Origin: Campylobacteraceae bacterium
GTDB taxonomy: Bacteria; Campylobacterota; Campylobacteria; Campylobacterales; Campylobacteraceae
Direction: 5' to 3'
NCBI GenBank assembly: GCA_012519705.1
Contig: JAAYPR010000023.1
Span: 1-32,822 of the forward strand
DNA: 32,822 nucleotides
Shown: positions 16,046-23,937 of the stretch, one piece after another
Position numbering within the stretch: the stretch's first letter is position 1
How the letters are laid out: every line of letters starts with the position of its first letter
Translations under genes and position numbers: made by a program
The notes under the pieces: model-generated
What the model saw: the letters and a program-made list of their open reading frames with translations, nothing else
Told to the model about the DNA's origin: nothing
Databases searched by the model: none

Positions 16046-16776
16046 AAACCTGTATCCCCTTTTGCACTCTTGATGCTCAGTGTCCTTATCTTGATGATAG
16101 AAAAAACAGAACTCAGTATCTATATATAGAAGAGTGTGGTTTTAACCTAAACTCAGAGCTAGTAAAACGAGGATATAGGCGGTTTGGAAGGTATTTTCAA
16201 AAGCCAGTTTGTAATGGTTGTGAAGAGTGTGTGAGTGTAAGAGTTGATGCTTTTAACTTTAAACCTAGTAAAAGCCAAAGAAGAGCGATAAACAAAAATA
16301 AAAGCACTCAAATTTTGCTCTCACGCCCTCTTGTAGATAACGAGCACGTTGAGCTTTTTAAAAAGTATCATAAGTTTATGTATTATAAGAAAAATTGGAA
16401 ATATTATGATATTGATTTGATAAAATACTATGATTTATACATCGCTGGATTTGGGAGTTTTGGCAGGGAAATTTCGTTTTATGATGAGAATGGTAAGCTA
16501 ATTTGCGTTGATTTAGTAGATGTGGTAGATGATGGGATAAGTTCGATTTACTGCTACTATGATCCTGACTACTCTCATCTAAGTTTAGGTAAATTCTCTC
16601 TTTTAAAGGAAATCGCGTTTGCTAAAAAGTTAGGTCTAAGATGGGTATATCTGGGGTATTATGTCAAAGGCTGCGGGAGTTTGGAGTATAAAAAAGAGTA
16701 TATGCCCCAGCAAAGCCTCAAAGAATATGTTGAGATAGGGGAAATAGCCCAGTGGAAACAGTTTATAATAGAATAA
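16042..16776 (+). CDS. bpt: Aminoacyl-tRNA-protein transferase Bpt (N-degron pathway)
   Basis: Bpt is the bacterial relative of eukaryotic ATE1. It transfers leucine from Leu-tRNA to proteins with N-terminal Asp or Glu, marking them for ClpAP. The Cys-rich N-terminus (CIPFCTLDAQCPYL) and CNGCEECVSVR near residue 57 are the ATE-N motif. The C-terminal half carries DVVDDGISSIYCYYDPDYSH and YLGYYVKGCGSLEYKKEY, the ATE-C core. At 244 residues it is normal for Bpt. The ATG overlaps the small upstream gene by four bases. Its 3' end converges on the cupin gene. Confidence 0.93.
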   Translation: MKTCIPFCTLDAQCPYLDDRKNRTQYLYIEECGFNLNSELVKRGYRRFGRYFQKPVCNGCEECVSVRVDAFNFKPSKSQRRAINKNKSTQILLSRPLVDNEHVELFKKYHKFMYYKKNWKYYDIDLIKYYDLYIAGFGSFGREISFYDENGKLICVDLVDVVDDGISSIYCYYDPDYSHLSLGKFSLLKEIAFAKKLGLRWVYLGYYVKGCGSLEYKKEYMPQQSLKEYVEIGEIAQWKQFIIE

Positions 16777-16806
16777 TTTACTAAAACCCACTAAGCTAAA
16801 TTTAGA

Positions 16807-17451
16807 CTAATCAACCACCAAAATCAACATCATTTTAAATTTAGTTATAGCAGTTACATTATGAGCGATATTTTTAGGAAAAACAATTTGTTTATCTTCT
16901 TCTACCTCAAACTCTTCATCGCCGACTAGCACCTTGGCTTTACCCTCTAATGGCACCACTAGAGCATCACCTGGTGCTGAATGTGGGCTTAGTCCTTGCC
17001 CTTCATCAAACGCCATAAGCATTATTTTAATACCTTTTTGTGAAACTATATCTAAATTTGAAATTCCACCCTCTACATAGTCAATCTCGTTTTTTAACGA
17101 AATAATCTCTCCTGTGTTTAAGTTTTTCATGTTTTCTCCTTTTGAATTTACTGAAATTTCTAAAAATGCACTATTTTCATAAGCTTTAATATCAAACAAG
17201 CTCAAAGGCTCACAGATAAAAAGCTCATTTTTGCTTAATTTGGAATTTTTTATCTCAATCACTCCTCCTAAAATGAAGTAAATTTTATACTCTTGATATA
17301 ACTCAGAGCTAATATCTGTATTTTCATACATAGAAAAAAGAAAAATATTTTGCTCATCGCTAAGACTGATTCTTTTAGATATAGTTTGATTTTTTCTATA
17401 AGGAATTTGATTAATTAAGCTTAAATTTTTACCTTTTATTAAATTTTGCAC
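16807..17451 (-). CDS. Bicupin protein of unknown function
   Basis: The 214-residue product starts with GTG at 17451, supported by AGGA seven bases upstream that overlaps the end of the methyltransferase gene. Residues about 40-105 look like a degenerate cupin barrel (IYFILGGVIEIKN). Residues about 150-214 form a clearer one, with PHSAPGDALVVPLEGKAKV and PKNIAHNV giving two of the usual metal-ligand His. It follows the methyltransferase by 10 bases and would share its Fur/Crp-Fnr-type promoter. Cupins range from enzymes to sugar or ligand binders; which applies is not visible. No signal peptide, so cytoplasmic. Confidence 0.8.
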   Translation of the reverse strand: MQNLIKGKNLSLINQIPYRKNQTISKRISLSDEQNIFLFSMYENTDISSELYQEYKIYFILGGVIEIKNSKLSKNELFICEPLSLFDIKAYENSAFLEISVNSKGENMKNLNTGEIISLKNEIDYVEGGISNLDIVSQKGIKIMLMAFDEGQGLSPHSAPGDALVVPLEGKAKVLVGDEEFEVEEDKQIVFPKNIAHNVTAITKFKMMLILVVD

Positions 17452-17461
17452 TTTTTAATCC

Positions 17462-18229
17462 TTAATATGGCTTTTTTGAAATTATGGCGATATAGTTTAT
17501 CTTGCCACTGGTCGTGTTTTTAAGCATCCTATTAAATTGCTCTTTATTTTCATCTTTTGCAGCATTTTCATAAAATTTAGCAGCTCTAATAGGTCCTTCA
17601 TCTTTAATTATCGTTTCTTTGTCAATCAATCCAAAATCCCCTGTCTTAAAGCTTATAACTCTAAACCCAAACGACTCAATCAAAGAAAACCATTCATCTC
17701 TTAAAAGAGGTCGAGCTTGCAAATTTACAGCTTTAGAGAGATTTTTTTCTATTAGCTTTGGCTCATCATCAAAAACTTTTACTATATCATGAGTTAAAAG
17801 AACTCCGCCTGGCTTTAAAACTCTAAAATATTCAGATATGACTTTTTTCTTATCGTTTGGACTAAGAAGTGTAATCATTGCCTCATTTATAACGATATCA
17901 AAGCTATTGTCGTTAAACTCCAGCTCTCTTGCATCCATTTTGAAAATTTCAATTTCCTTATCAAACTCTAAAATTTCAAGATTTTTCCTACACTCTTTTA
18001 AAGCCTCTTCATCTAAATCAATCGCTTTTATATCGCATTTATACTCATTATAAATTCTAATTAAATTATCGCCGTGATTACAAGCAACTTCTAAAATCTT
18101 ATCTTCACACTTTATACCAGCTTGTTCTATAAGCCAATTAGTTATAACGCCACCACCAGGTCTAAGCCTAGTTCTGCCAAGGCTTTTCATAAATGTATGC
18201 CCTGGTGTTTTTTGAGAAATTTTGCTCAT
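17462..18229 (-). CDS. Class I SAM-dependent methyltransferase
   Basis: The 255-residue protein has a Rossmann core with motif I ILEVACNHGDN near residue 45 (a variant of the usual DVGCGxG), AIDLDEEAL near 69 as the acidic SAM-ribose contact, MDARELEF near 98, INEAMITLL near 113 and VLKPGGVLLTHD near 136. The ATG is preceded by AAGGAT. It resembles UbiE-like small-molecule methyltransferases, but the substrate is unknown. The conserved opening PGHTFMKSLGRTRLRPGG is distinctive and not part of the core fold. It is the first gene of a two-gene unit with the bicupin, behind a promoter almost identical to that of the receptor-ABC-NnrS operon. Confidence 0.88.
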   Translation of the reverse strand: MSKISQKTPGHTFMKSLGRTRLRPGGGVITNWLIEQAGIKCEDKILEVACNHGDNLIRIYNEYKCDIKAIDLDEEALKECRKNLEILEFDKEIEIFKMDARELEFNDNSFDIVINEAMITLLSPNDKKKVISEYFRVLKPGGVLLTHDIVKVFDDEPKLIEKNLSKAVNLQARPLLRDEWFSLIESFGFRVISFKTGDFGLIDKETIIKDEGPIRAAKFYENAAKDENKEQFNRMLKNTTSGKINYIAIISKKPY

Positions 18230-18270
18230 AAAATTATCCTTTTTAAATTTTATTAATTTTGGTTGGTGTA

Positions 18271-18312
18271 ATTATACATAAATTGATAATCTTTATCAGT
18301 TGCAACGGCAAC
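18271..18312 (-). promoter_or_regulatory. Methyltransferase-cupin promoter with Fur-type box and Crp/Fnr-type dyad
   Basis: The minus-strand -10 TATAAT (18271-18276) sets a start near 18264. TGATAATCTTTATCA (18284-18298) matches the 7-1-7 Fur box TGATAAT-N-ATTATCA in 13 of 14 arm bases and would cover -20 to -34. Directly next to it GTTGC-AACG-GCAAC (18299-18312) is a perfect 5-N4-5 dyad centred at -41.5, the class II activator position. Sites and spacing are read directly; the proteins that bind them are inferred. Beyond it, to the nnrS stop at 18368, nothing is seen. Confidence 0.75.
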
Positions 18313-18367
18313 AAAAGAACCAAAATCTAAATTATTTGAAATTAATCTGTGATAAATCTTTTTTAGC

Positions 18368-19474
18368 TTACTCTGGATCATCGCTAAACTCATTATCTTT
18401 AAAAATAAAAAAGAACTTAACCATATAAAATGTATAAGCAACTATAACTAAAAGAGCTGGAATTTGTGTGTAAAAAAGAGGGCTAAAATATCCAAAAACT
18501 CCCCTTAAAATCGCAGCTACAACTAAGAGTATAAAGCCAAATTTAATAACTCTTGGATAGCTTAAAAGCACAAATCCACTATGTCTAAGTCCTGCTGTGG
18601 TAAAAACAAGATAGATTATTCCTAGGATTCCAACTATGGCAATGATATGTAAAATTTGAGACTCTAAGCCAGTTGATAAAACCTGACTTAGTCCAAATCC
18701 CACATAACCAACACCAGTTAGAAGTAAAATCGTGTAATAAAACAGCACAAAATGGCGTTTTAGTAAAACTGCATAGTGCCACTCTTTTAAATTTGCCAAG
18801 ATCACAAAGCCAACACCGGCTGCGATATATCCGCTTATAATCTGGCTTTTTAGAAAAATTTCAGAAAATATATAGATAAATAAAAACCACGAAGCTAAAT
18901 TTTTATGTGTGAAATTTGCCATAAACAAACTATCTTCATCCCCATCTTGCCTTAACGCTTCACGCCCCAAAACTATACCTATACGAAAAGATACGACTAA
19001 AACGGCGATGATATTTATGTGAATTTGCAAATTTAGATAGTTTTCATTGCTAGTTAGTGCATAGAGCAGGCTCAATGCAAAAAAGCTAAAAAGGACAAAA
19101 AGTATGCTAAAATTATCATTATTGCGAGCTAAAACGAGTAAATACGCCGAAAAACAAAGCAGATAAAGCCAAAACAAACTTACAAAAATCATCGTTATTT
19201 TTAGGCTTATAAAAATTCCTAAAAATGCAAGTAAAAACAGAGCCAAAAGCAAGATATTATGCGATTTTAACGCACCTTTGTAATTTGTCCAATCAGGCAA
19301 AGCAGTTAGCAAAAACCCACTGTAAGCAAGCATTGGTAAAAAACAAAGAAAGAAAATTTTATGCAGTGTTATAAAATCCAAATTTGTAAAAAACAGCGTC
19401 CCGCCAAGCATCGTTACAAGTGAAGCAAGTAAGAAATTTGCTCTCATTGGATGGGATAAAAAATCATCAATCAT
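18368..19474 (-). CDS. nnrS: NnrS family haem-copper membrane protein
   Basis: NnrS proteins are polytopic haem- and copper-containing membrane proteins that protect against nitric oxide. The product shows about twelve hydrophobic segments, the N-terminal FLSHPMRANFLLASL, the family box GFLLTALPDWTNYKG near residue 57 and GLRHSGFVLL near 318. I prefer the ATG at 19474 (MIDDFLSHP, AAAGGA upstream), which overlaps the ATPase gene by eight bases; the frame extends to 19531 but that start is deep inside the ATPase gene. It is the last gene of the receptor-ABC operon. At 368 residues it is near the family norm of about 390. Confidence 0.85.
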   Translation of the reverse strand: MIDDFLSHPMRANFLLASLVTMLGGTLFFTNLDFITLHKIFFLCFLPMLAYSGFLLTALPDWTNYKGALKSHNILLLALFLLAFLGIFISLKITMIFVSLFWLYLLCFSAYLLVLARNNDNFSILFVLFSFFALSLLYALTSNENYLNLQIHINIIAVLVVSFRIGIVLGREALRQDGDEDSLFMANFTHKNLASWFLFIYIFSEIFLKSQIISGYIAAGVGFVILANLKEWHYAVLLKRHFVLFYYTILLLTGVGYVGFGLSQVLSTGLESQILHIIAIVGILGIIYLVFTTAGLRHSGFVLLSYPRVIKFGFILLVVAAILRGVFGYFSPLFYTQIPALLVIVAYTFYMVKFFFIFKDNEFSDDPE

Positions 19475-20159
19475 AATAAATAATTCCTTTAAAATTCTCT
19501 TCGATATTTTTTGTGATATAGGCATTATCACGCTCTTTTATAGGCTTTTTTAACTCCAAAATTTTATCAATTTGCATAAGCTTTGGGCTTAAAAATAACA
19601 CCTTGTTTGAAAGAAGCAAACTCTCGAATCTATCGTGAGTTACTAGGATTATGGCTAGGTTTTCATGCTCTATTTTTTTACGCAAAATCTCTATAAATAC
19701 TCTTTTTAAATCCTCATCAAGCCCCACAAATGGCTCATCAAGCAAGAGTAAATTTGGTTTAGCTAAAATCGCCCTTATAAAAGCCACTCTTTTTGCCATT
19801 CCACCGCTTAATTCGTAAGGGTATTTTTCTGCGTCTTTTTTGCTAAGTCCTAGCATTTTAAAATTTGCTAAAACTTCGCTAGTATCGGGATTAGGCATAG
19901 TTAAAAGCACATTTTCTAAAGCTGTTAAATTATCAAGAAGTCTGTTTTCTTGAAAAAGATAGATGGTTCGCTTAAAATCATTTAAAATTTCCCCACTTTT
20001 TGGCGTAACAATTTCGCTAATCAGCCTTAAAATCGTTGTTTTTCCACAACCTGATGGTCCAAAAAGCGTGATAACTTCCCCACCTTTTACCACTAAACTA
20101 AAATCTTTTACGATTTTTTCTCTAAGAATCTCATACTCTATATTTTTAAGCTCCAGCAT
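19467..20159 (-). CDS. ABC transporter ATP-binding protein (SsuB/TauB/NrtD type)
   Basis: The 230-residue ATPase has Walker A FGPSGCGKTT near residue 33, the Q-loop FQENRLL near 70, signature LSGGMAKRV near 118, Walker B LLLLDEP near 137 and the switch His in LVTHDR near 175. It belongs with the nitrate/sulfonate/taurine-type importers. The ATG overlaps the permease gene by 14 bases, and the end overlaps nnrS by eight, so all are co-transcribed. The usual GQR after the signature motif is AKR here. Confidence 0.93.
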   Translation of the reverse strand: MLELKNIEYEILREKIVKDFSLVVKGGEVITLFGPSGCGKTTILRLISEIVTPKSGEILNDFKRTIYLFQENRLLDNLTALENVLLTMPNPDTSEVLANFKMLGLSKKDAEKYPYELSGGMAKRVAFIRAILAKPNLLLLDEPFVGLDEDLKRVFIEILRKKIEHENLAIILVTHDRFESLLLSNKVLFLSPKLMQIDKILELKKPIKERDNAYITKNIEENFKGIIYYD

Positions 20160-20955
20160 CTCGTCTCCAAGGCATTAAGGCTATAGAAAGAGGCTTGATG
20201 ATAAGATACTCGCAAAGCCCGATAAATGTGATAGTTATAAGAACGTAAGCTAAAACCATATCCATCTCTAGCATAATTCTTGCATCGCCTATTTTTCCAC
20301 CAATCCCATCTGTTCCGCTTAGCAGTTCAGCCATAACGACTATTTTAACACCCATTGCGATAGCAACGCTTAAGCTTGATATGATAAAGCTCGTTAGATG
20401 AGGCAAATAAAGATAGCGGATTTTCTTGTAAATTCCTAGTTTATATGCATCAAACATCTCGATTAGCTCTACATTAACACTTGCCATTCCTATCATTGAT
20501 GATGAGAAGGTAAGTGGAAGCACAGTTAGGAAAATAGTAAATAAAACGCTTACTCCACCAAAACCAAACCAAAAAAGTGCTAAAACTATCCAGATAATTG
20601 GTGGCATTGAGAGTAAAATTGTCGCAATTGGCTTTAAAAAAACTCTCATGCTTTTAAAATATCCAGCAATCAACCCAAAGAAAATTCCTACAACACAAGC
20701 AAATCCAACGCCTAAAATAGAGCGTTCTAAACTAAGAAGTAGGTCGTGGTTTTCATATTCTTTTAAAACTTTAACTGATTTTATAAAGACATCATAAGGA
20801 GCTGGAAGCAAAAAATCTCCAACTCTCTCATGTCCTAATTGCCATAAAGCAATAAGCATAAAAACAACGCCAAGGGTGGAAAATCCACCCCATAGATAGT
20901 CAACTATCTTCCAAATAACTGCTCGTTTTTTATCAACCCCATCAGTTTTTATCAT
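20146..20955 (-). CDS. ABC transporter permease (SsuC/TauC/NrtB type)
   Basis: The 269-residue protein has about six membrane segments and the EAA-like loop that docks with the ATPase (FDAYKLGIYKKIRYLYLPHL near residue 168). LLPAPYDVF near residue 51 is typical of the taurine/sulfonate permease family (LPxPxxV). The ATG overlaps the stop of the binding-protein gene (ATGA) and there is no ribosome site of its own, so it relies on coupled translation. Confidence 0.92.
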   Translation of the reverse strand: MIKTDGVDKKRAVIWKIVDYLWGGFSTLGVVFMLIALWQLGHERVGDFLLPAPYDVFIKSVKVLKEYENHDLLLSLERSILGVGFACVVGIFFGLIAGYFKSMRVFLKPIATILLSMPPIIWIVLALFWFGFGGVSVLFTIFLTVLPLTFSSSMIGMASVNVELIEMFDAYKLGIYKKIRYLYLPHLTSFIISSLSVAIAMGVKIVVMAELLSGTDGIGGKIGDARIMLEMDMVLAYVLITITFIGLCEYLIIKPLSIALMPWRRDAGA

Positions 20956-21914
20956 AAGAAAAACTCATCATTTGGTAGTTTTCCGCCAAGAAGTTTTGGA
21001 TTATATTCCATTATAATCTCAAATAAATTCATCAATTCACTCTTTGCCTCACTTGCTTTTACGACGATCAAATCTGAGTTTTTAAAAGCTTGAGTTAGAA
21101 CAGGTGCTTTAGCTGGTAGGTAGTTTTCACCGATTTTTCCAGCTGATTCTGGGTTTTGTTCTATCCACTCCATCGCCATTTGTAAATCTTTGTGAAAAAT
21201 TTCTAAGCTCTCTTTCTCTTTTTCGTAAAAGTCCCTTTTTACGATGATTCCAGCTTGTGGGATAATGGGCTTGATACCAAAAGCCTCGCCCCAAATATCT
21301 TGCATAGGTCTCATTCTAAAAACCTTTATACCGCTTTGTTTTGCTTTAAAAGTTGCAGCAGTTGCCATAGGTTCAGGCAGAAGTGCTGCGTCATAATCTT
21401 TAGCTAAAAACATTCCCATGCTCTCAGGTGGAGTTGCTGTGTAGTCAATGCTGATTTTCTTAACATCAACACCAAGTTTTTTGCAAAGTGCGTTAAAAAT
21501 GATATCAGGCATGTCATTTCTAAAAGGCATTATGAGTTTTTTGCCCTCTAAATCATGAATGCTTTTTATATTTTCATCTTTGGTTACAATGTCTTGAACG
21601 TTAGCTGTTAGTAAATTTAACATAGCTACATCTTGCCCTTGATTTGCCAAATTTACGCCTACATTTGATGGGCTCATCATCACTTGCATAGTGCCATTTG
21701 CAACCCCAGCACGAAGCTGTTCTGGGGTTTTCCAAATTTGAAGGCTTAAGTCTTTTTGTTTTTTAAGCTCTCCTCTAAGTACAGCAACTGCGATTATAAC
21801 GCTTGGAATTGCTGGTGCTCCATAAATCGTCAAGCTCTCTTTTGCAAATAAATTTGGTGCAAATGCACTTGCCCCAAGGGCTAAATTTAGCCCTATAAAC
21901 TCTCTTCTTTTCAT
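20952..21914 (-). CDS. Tat-signal periplasmic substrate-binding protein (NMT1/SsuA-like)
   Basis: The ATG at 21914 follows AAGGAG by six bases and gives about 320 residues; the frame runs eight codons further upstream but overlaps the receptor gene and lacks a ribosome site. MKRREFIGLNLALGASA is a Tat signal (RRxF). Then come the two lobes of a type II binding protein (LTIYGAPAIPSVIIAVAVLRG, LEGKKLIMPFRNDMPD, DYDAALLPEPMATAA), of the NMT1/nitrate-sulfonate class. Tat export suggests folding or cofactor loading in the cytoplasm, unusual for plain solute binders. The ligand is unknown. It sits between the outer-membrane barrel and the permease. Confidence 0.88.
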   Translation of the reverse strand: MKRREFIGLNLALGASAFAPNLFAKESLTIYGAPAIPSVIIAVAVLRGELKKQKDLSLQIWKTPEQLRAGVANGTMQVMMSPSNVGVNLANQGQDVAMLNLLTANVQDIVTKDENIKSIHDLEGKKLIMPFRNDMPDIIFNALCKKLGVDVKKISIDYTATPPESMGMFLAKDYDAALLPEPMATAATFKAKQSGIKVFRMRPMQDIWGEAFGIKPIIPQAGIIVKRDFYEKEKESLEIFHKDLQMAMEWIEQNPESAGKIGENYLPAKAPVLTQAFKNSDLIVVKASEAKSELMNLFEIIMEYNPKLLGGKLPNDEFFL

Positions 21915-21924
21915 CTCTTTCTCC

Positions 21925-23808
21925 TTAAAAATTTGCATGAACGCTTAAGTAAAATGTTCTGCCTGGTGCATTTACTAAGTTCGGCGCAACCGCTTCTACA
22001 TGAGATCCACTTATAAATTCAGCATACTCTTTATCAAAAAGATTATTTACTCCAAGTCTTACGCCAACCTTGTTTTTAAACTCAATTCCAGCGTAAATAT
22101 CAGTTGTAAAAAACTCCTTGCTTGCTTCTTTTAAATCAATCCCTAAGCCAGTTTTTTTATCAAAATCGCCCCTTGTTTGTTTGCCAACATATCTAAAATT
22201 TACACCTATGTTATAGCTTCCAAAACTTGCATAATCCATATAGTCAAGTCCCAAATTTGCCTCAAATGGGCGAATTTGATAAAGTGGTCTGTTGTCAGTT
22301 TCATTCTCTGCGTAAGTATAGTAAAGTCCTAAATTTAGGGCGTAGTTTTGGGCAAAGTTGTAGTTAGCATAAAGATGAGAACTCAAAATCAAAGCATCAA
22401 CATTTCTACTTATAACGCCTAAATTCTTAGCTTTTACGCCATTTTGCCCTCTTGCTCTATCAAGGATGATTAAGTTATCAACCTTATCAATCATCAAATA
22501 TCCGCCAAAATTTAGCCCATCTCCATTTAGTGAGTTTAAATAGCCTTTATAGGCTTCGTTTCTTATATCAAAACTAAGTTTTGCGTAGTTGTGATATTCT
22601 GGTTTTAGAAGTGGATTTGCGACAAAAAATCCAGCAGGATTAGGTGCAAAAAGTGCTGAAAATCGCTCTAAATTCTCAGCAAATCTACCTTTTCTAGCAA
22701 TTTCTAAGCTATAGGTATCAAGCGAATTTGGCGTAAAATCGTATTTTAAAGCTAAATTTAAAATATCATCATCAACGCTTCCATCAAAATCTATACCATA
22801 ATACTGCTTCCATAAATTCTTTGCATTTGGGAAAAACTTCTTACCGGTCATCATCTGCATAGGTTTTGGCACGGCTAATTTGGCATTGTATTTACCAACT
22901 TTTGCATCGTTATAAAGATACTCTAAACCAAAACTAAGCTTGTGAAAATCATCAAATTTATAAGAGATAGTATCAAAAATACCAAAAGTTTTATTTGTAA
23001 CATCCGCGTATCGATAAGCGTTTAAAACATTACCAAATTTCGCCTTTGCATAGCGTTTATGTAGGTGATCATCATGCACAAAGGATAGCCCAAAAGTATT
23101 GTGAAATTTACCAAAACCGTAATCATACTTAAGAGAATTTTCATAAACATCTCTATCCATATTTGCGAAAAAATTATTTGGCGAAGTTCTAAGTTTGAAA
23201 TTATTTGCTTCTCTTTCAACTTTTCTGTAAAGAAACTCATAACTCAAAGTATTGCTAAAATCCGCCTCTCCAAGACGCAAATTTAGCTTAGTTACAAGCC
23301 TATCGGTATCTACTGCATCAGCTCCGTGCTGTGGCTGCTTGTCATCTTTGATATTATCGTGTAAAACAGTTAGACGAATTTCGCTAAGTTCAGTCGGTAA
23401 ATATCCTAAAACCATGCTTTGCCCAAATCTCTCATAGCCAAAATTTACTCTTTTTCCAGCTCCGTCTTTGTAGGAATTTGCGTTGGTGTGGTGTAGGTTT
23501 AAATTTACATAAGTGTTAGAATCACGATATTTAAAAAGCCCAGAGTTATAAAAACTCTTCCCATAAAATCCACTTGATAAATGAAAGGGTCTCATAGAGT
23601 TATCAAGTAAATTTGTCACATAATAGCGGTTTTGCCTATTGTTTTGATCAAACTGATTTTCTACCATATAGCTTTGTGCGATATTTGGCGTTATAAGTGG
23701 CGGTGGTCCAAAGTTTTTAAGTGGCTTAAAGTCACTTAAAGCCAAATTTACGCTAGGCTCAGATGCCGTAAGAGCAGCAGCAAGGGATAATAAAGCAAGT
23801 TTTTTCAT
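21925..23808 (-). CDS. TonB-dependent-receptor-like outer-membrane barrel, OprC/NosA-like, plug domain not seen
   Basis: I choose the ATG at 23808 (AAGGA seven bases upstream, MKKLALLSLAAALTA signal); the ATG at 23835 is only 12 bases from the predicted transcription start. The mature protein passes from residue 17 to about 75 with no plug signatures (no RG, LDG or GxGAxxGVxN segment) and then becomes alternating beta strands up to the terminal aromatic LSVHANF. Barrel landmarks NVDALI, NETDNRPLYQIRPFE, GVNNLFDKEYAEF and VNAPGRTF resemble the OprC/NosA TonB-copper-receptor group. Met/His-rich spots are PMQMM (316-320) and HDDHLH (245-250). About 627 residues. First gene of the receptor-ABC-NnrS operon. 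Copper as ligand is an inference. Confidence 0.75.
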   Translation of the reverse strand: MKKLALLSLAAALTASEPSVNLALSDFKPLKNFGPPPLITPNIAQSYMVENQFDQNNRQNRYYVTNLLDNSMRPFHLSSGFYGKSFYNSGLFKYRDSNTYVNLNLHHTNANSYKDGAGKRVNFGYERFGQSMVLGYLPTELSEIRLTVLHDNIKDDKQPQHGADAVDTDRLVTKLNLRLGEADFSNTLSYEFLYRKVEREANNFKLRTSPNNFFANMDRDVYENSLKYDYGFGKFHNTFGLSFVHDDHLHKRYAKAKFGNVLNAYRYADVTNKTFGIFDTISYKFDDFHKLSFGLEYLYNDAKVGKYNAKLAVPKPMQMMTGKKFFPNAKNLWKQYYGIDFDGSVDDDILNLALKYDFTPNSLDTYSLEIARKGRFAENLERFSALFAPNPAGFFVANPLLKPEYHNYAKLSFDIRNEAYKGYLNSLNGDGLNFGGYLMIDKVDNLIILDRARGQNGVKAKNLGVISRNVDALILSSHLYANYNFAQNYALNLGLYYTYAENETDNRPLYQIRPFEANLGLDYMDYASFGSYNIGVNFRYVGKQTRGDFDKKTGLGIDLKEASKEFFTTDIYAGIEFKNKVGVRLGVNNLFDKEYAEFISGSHVEAVAPNLVNAPGRTFYLSVHANF

Positions 23809-23853
23809 AAATTTATCCTTTTTTTGTAATTTCATTAAATGTAGTTTGATACA

Positions 23854-23895
23854 ATTATATAAAAAATGATAATCTTTATCAGTTGCAATAGCAAC
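23854..23895 (-). promoter_or_regulatory. Receptor-ABC-NnrS operon promoter with Fur-type box and Crp/Fnr-type dyad
   Basis: This is the second copy of the module at 18271-18312. The -10 TATAAT is at 23854-23859, predicting a start at 23847. TGATAATCTTTATCA (23867-23881) lies at -20 to -34, and GTTGC-AATA-GCAAC (23882-23895) is centred at -41.5. Over 33 bases it matches the other copy at 31, and both differences fall in the four-base spacer of the dyad. It lies between the receptor gene and the divergent Crp/Fnr gene and could also act on the latter. Confidence 0.78.
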
Positions 23896-23937
23896 AAAAA
23901 TTGATTTATGAGTAAAAATAAATTTTAAAGGCAGATA

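Noticed and set aside
18253-18441. A 62-codon minus-strand frame over the nnrS end and the intergenic gap
   Set aside because: It covers the Fur-type box and Crp/Fnr dyad, overlaps the nnrS 3' end in another frame and has no ribosome site; regulatory DNA is a better explanation.
23883-23912. Plus-strand promoter for the Crp/Fnr gene (TTGCAA, then TATGAG)
   Set aside because: The spacing of 18 is possible but both hexamers are poor and the -35 would be part of the dyad; not strong enough to annotate.
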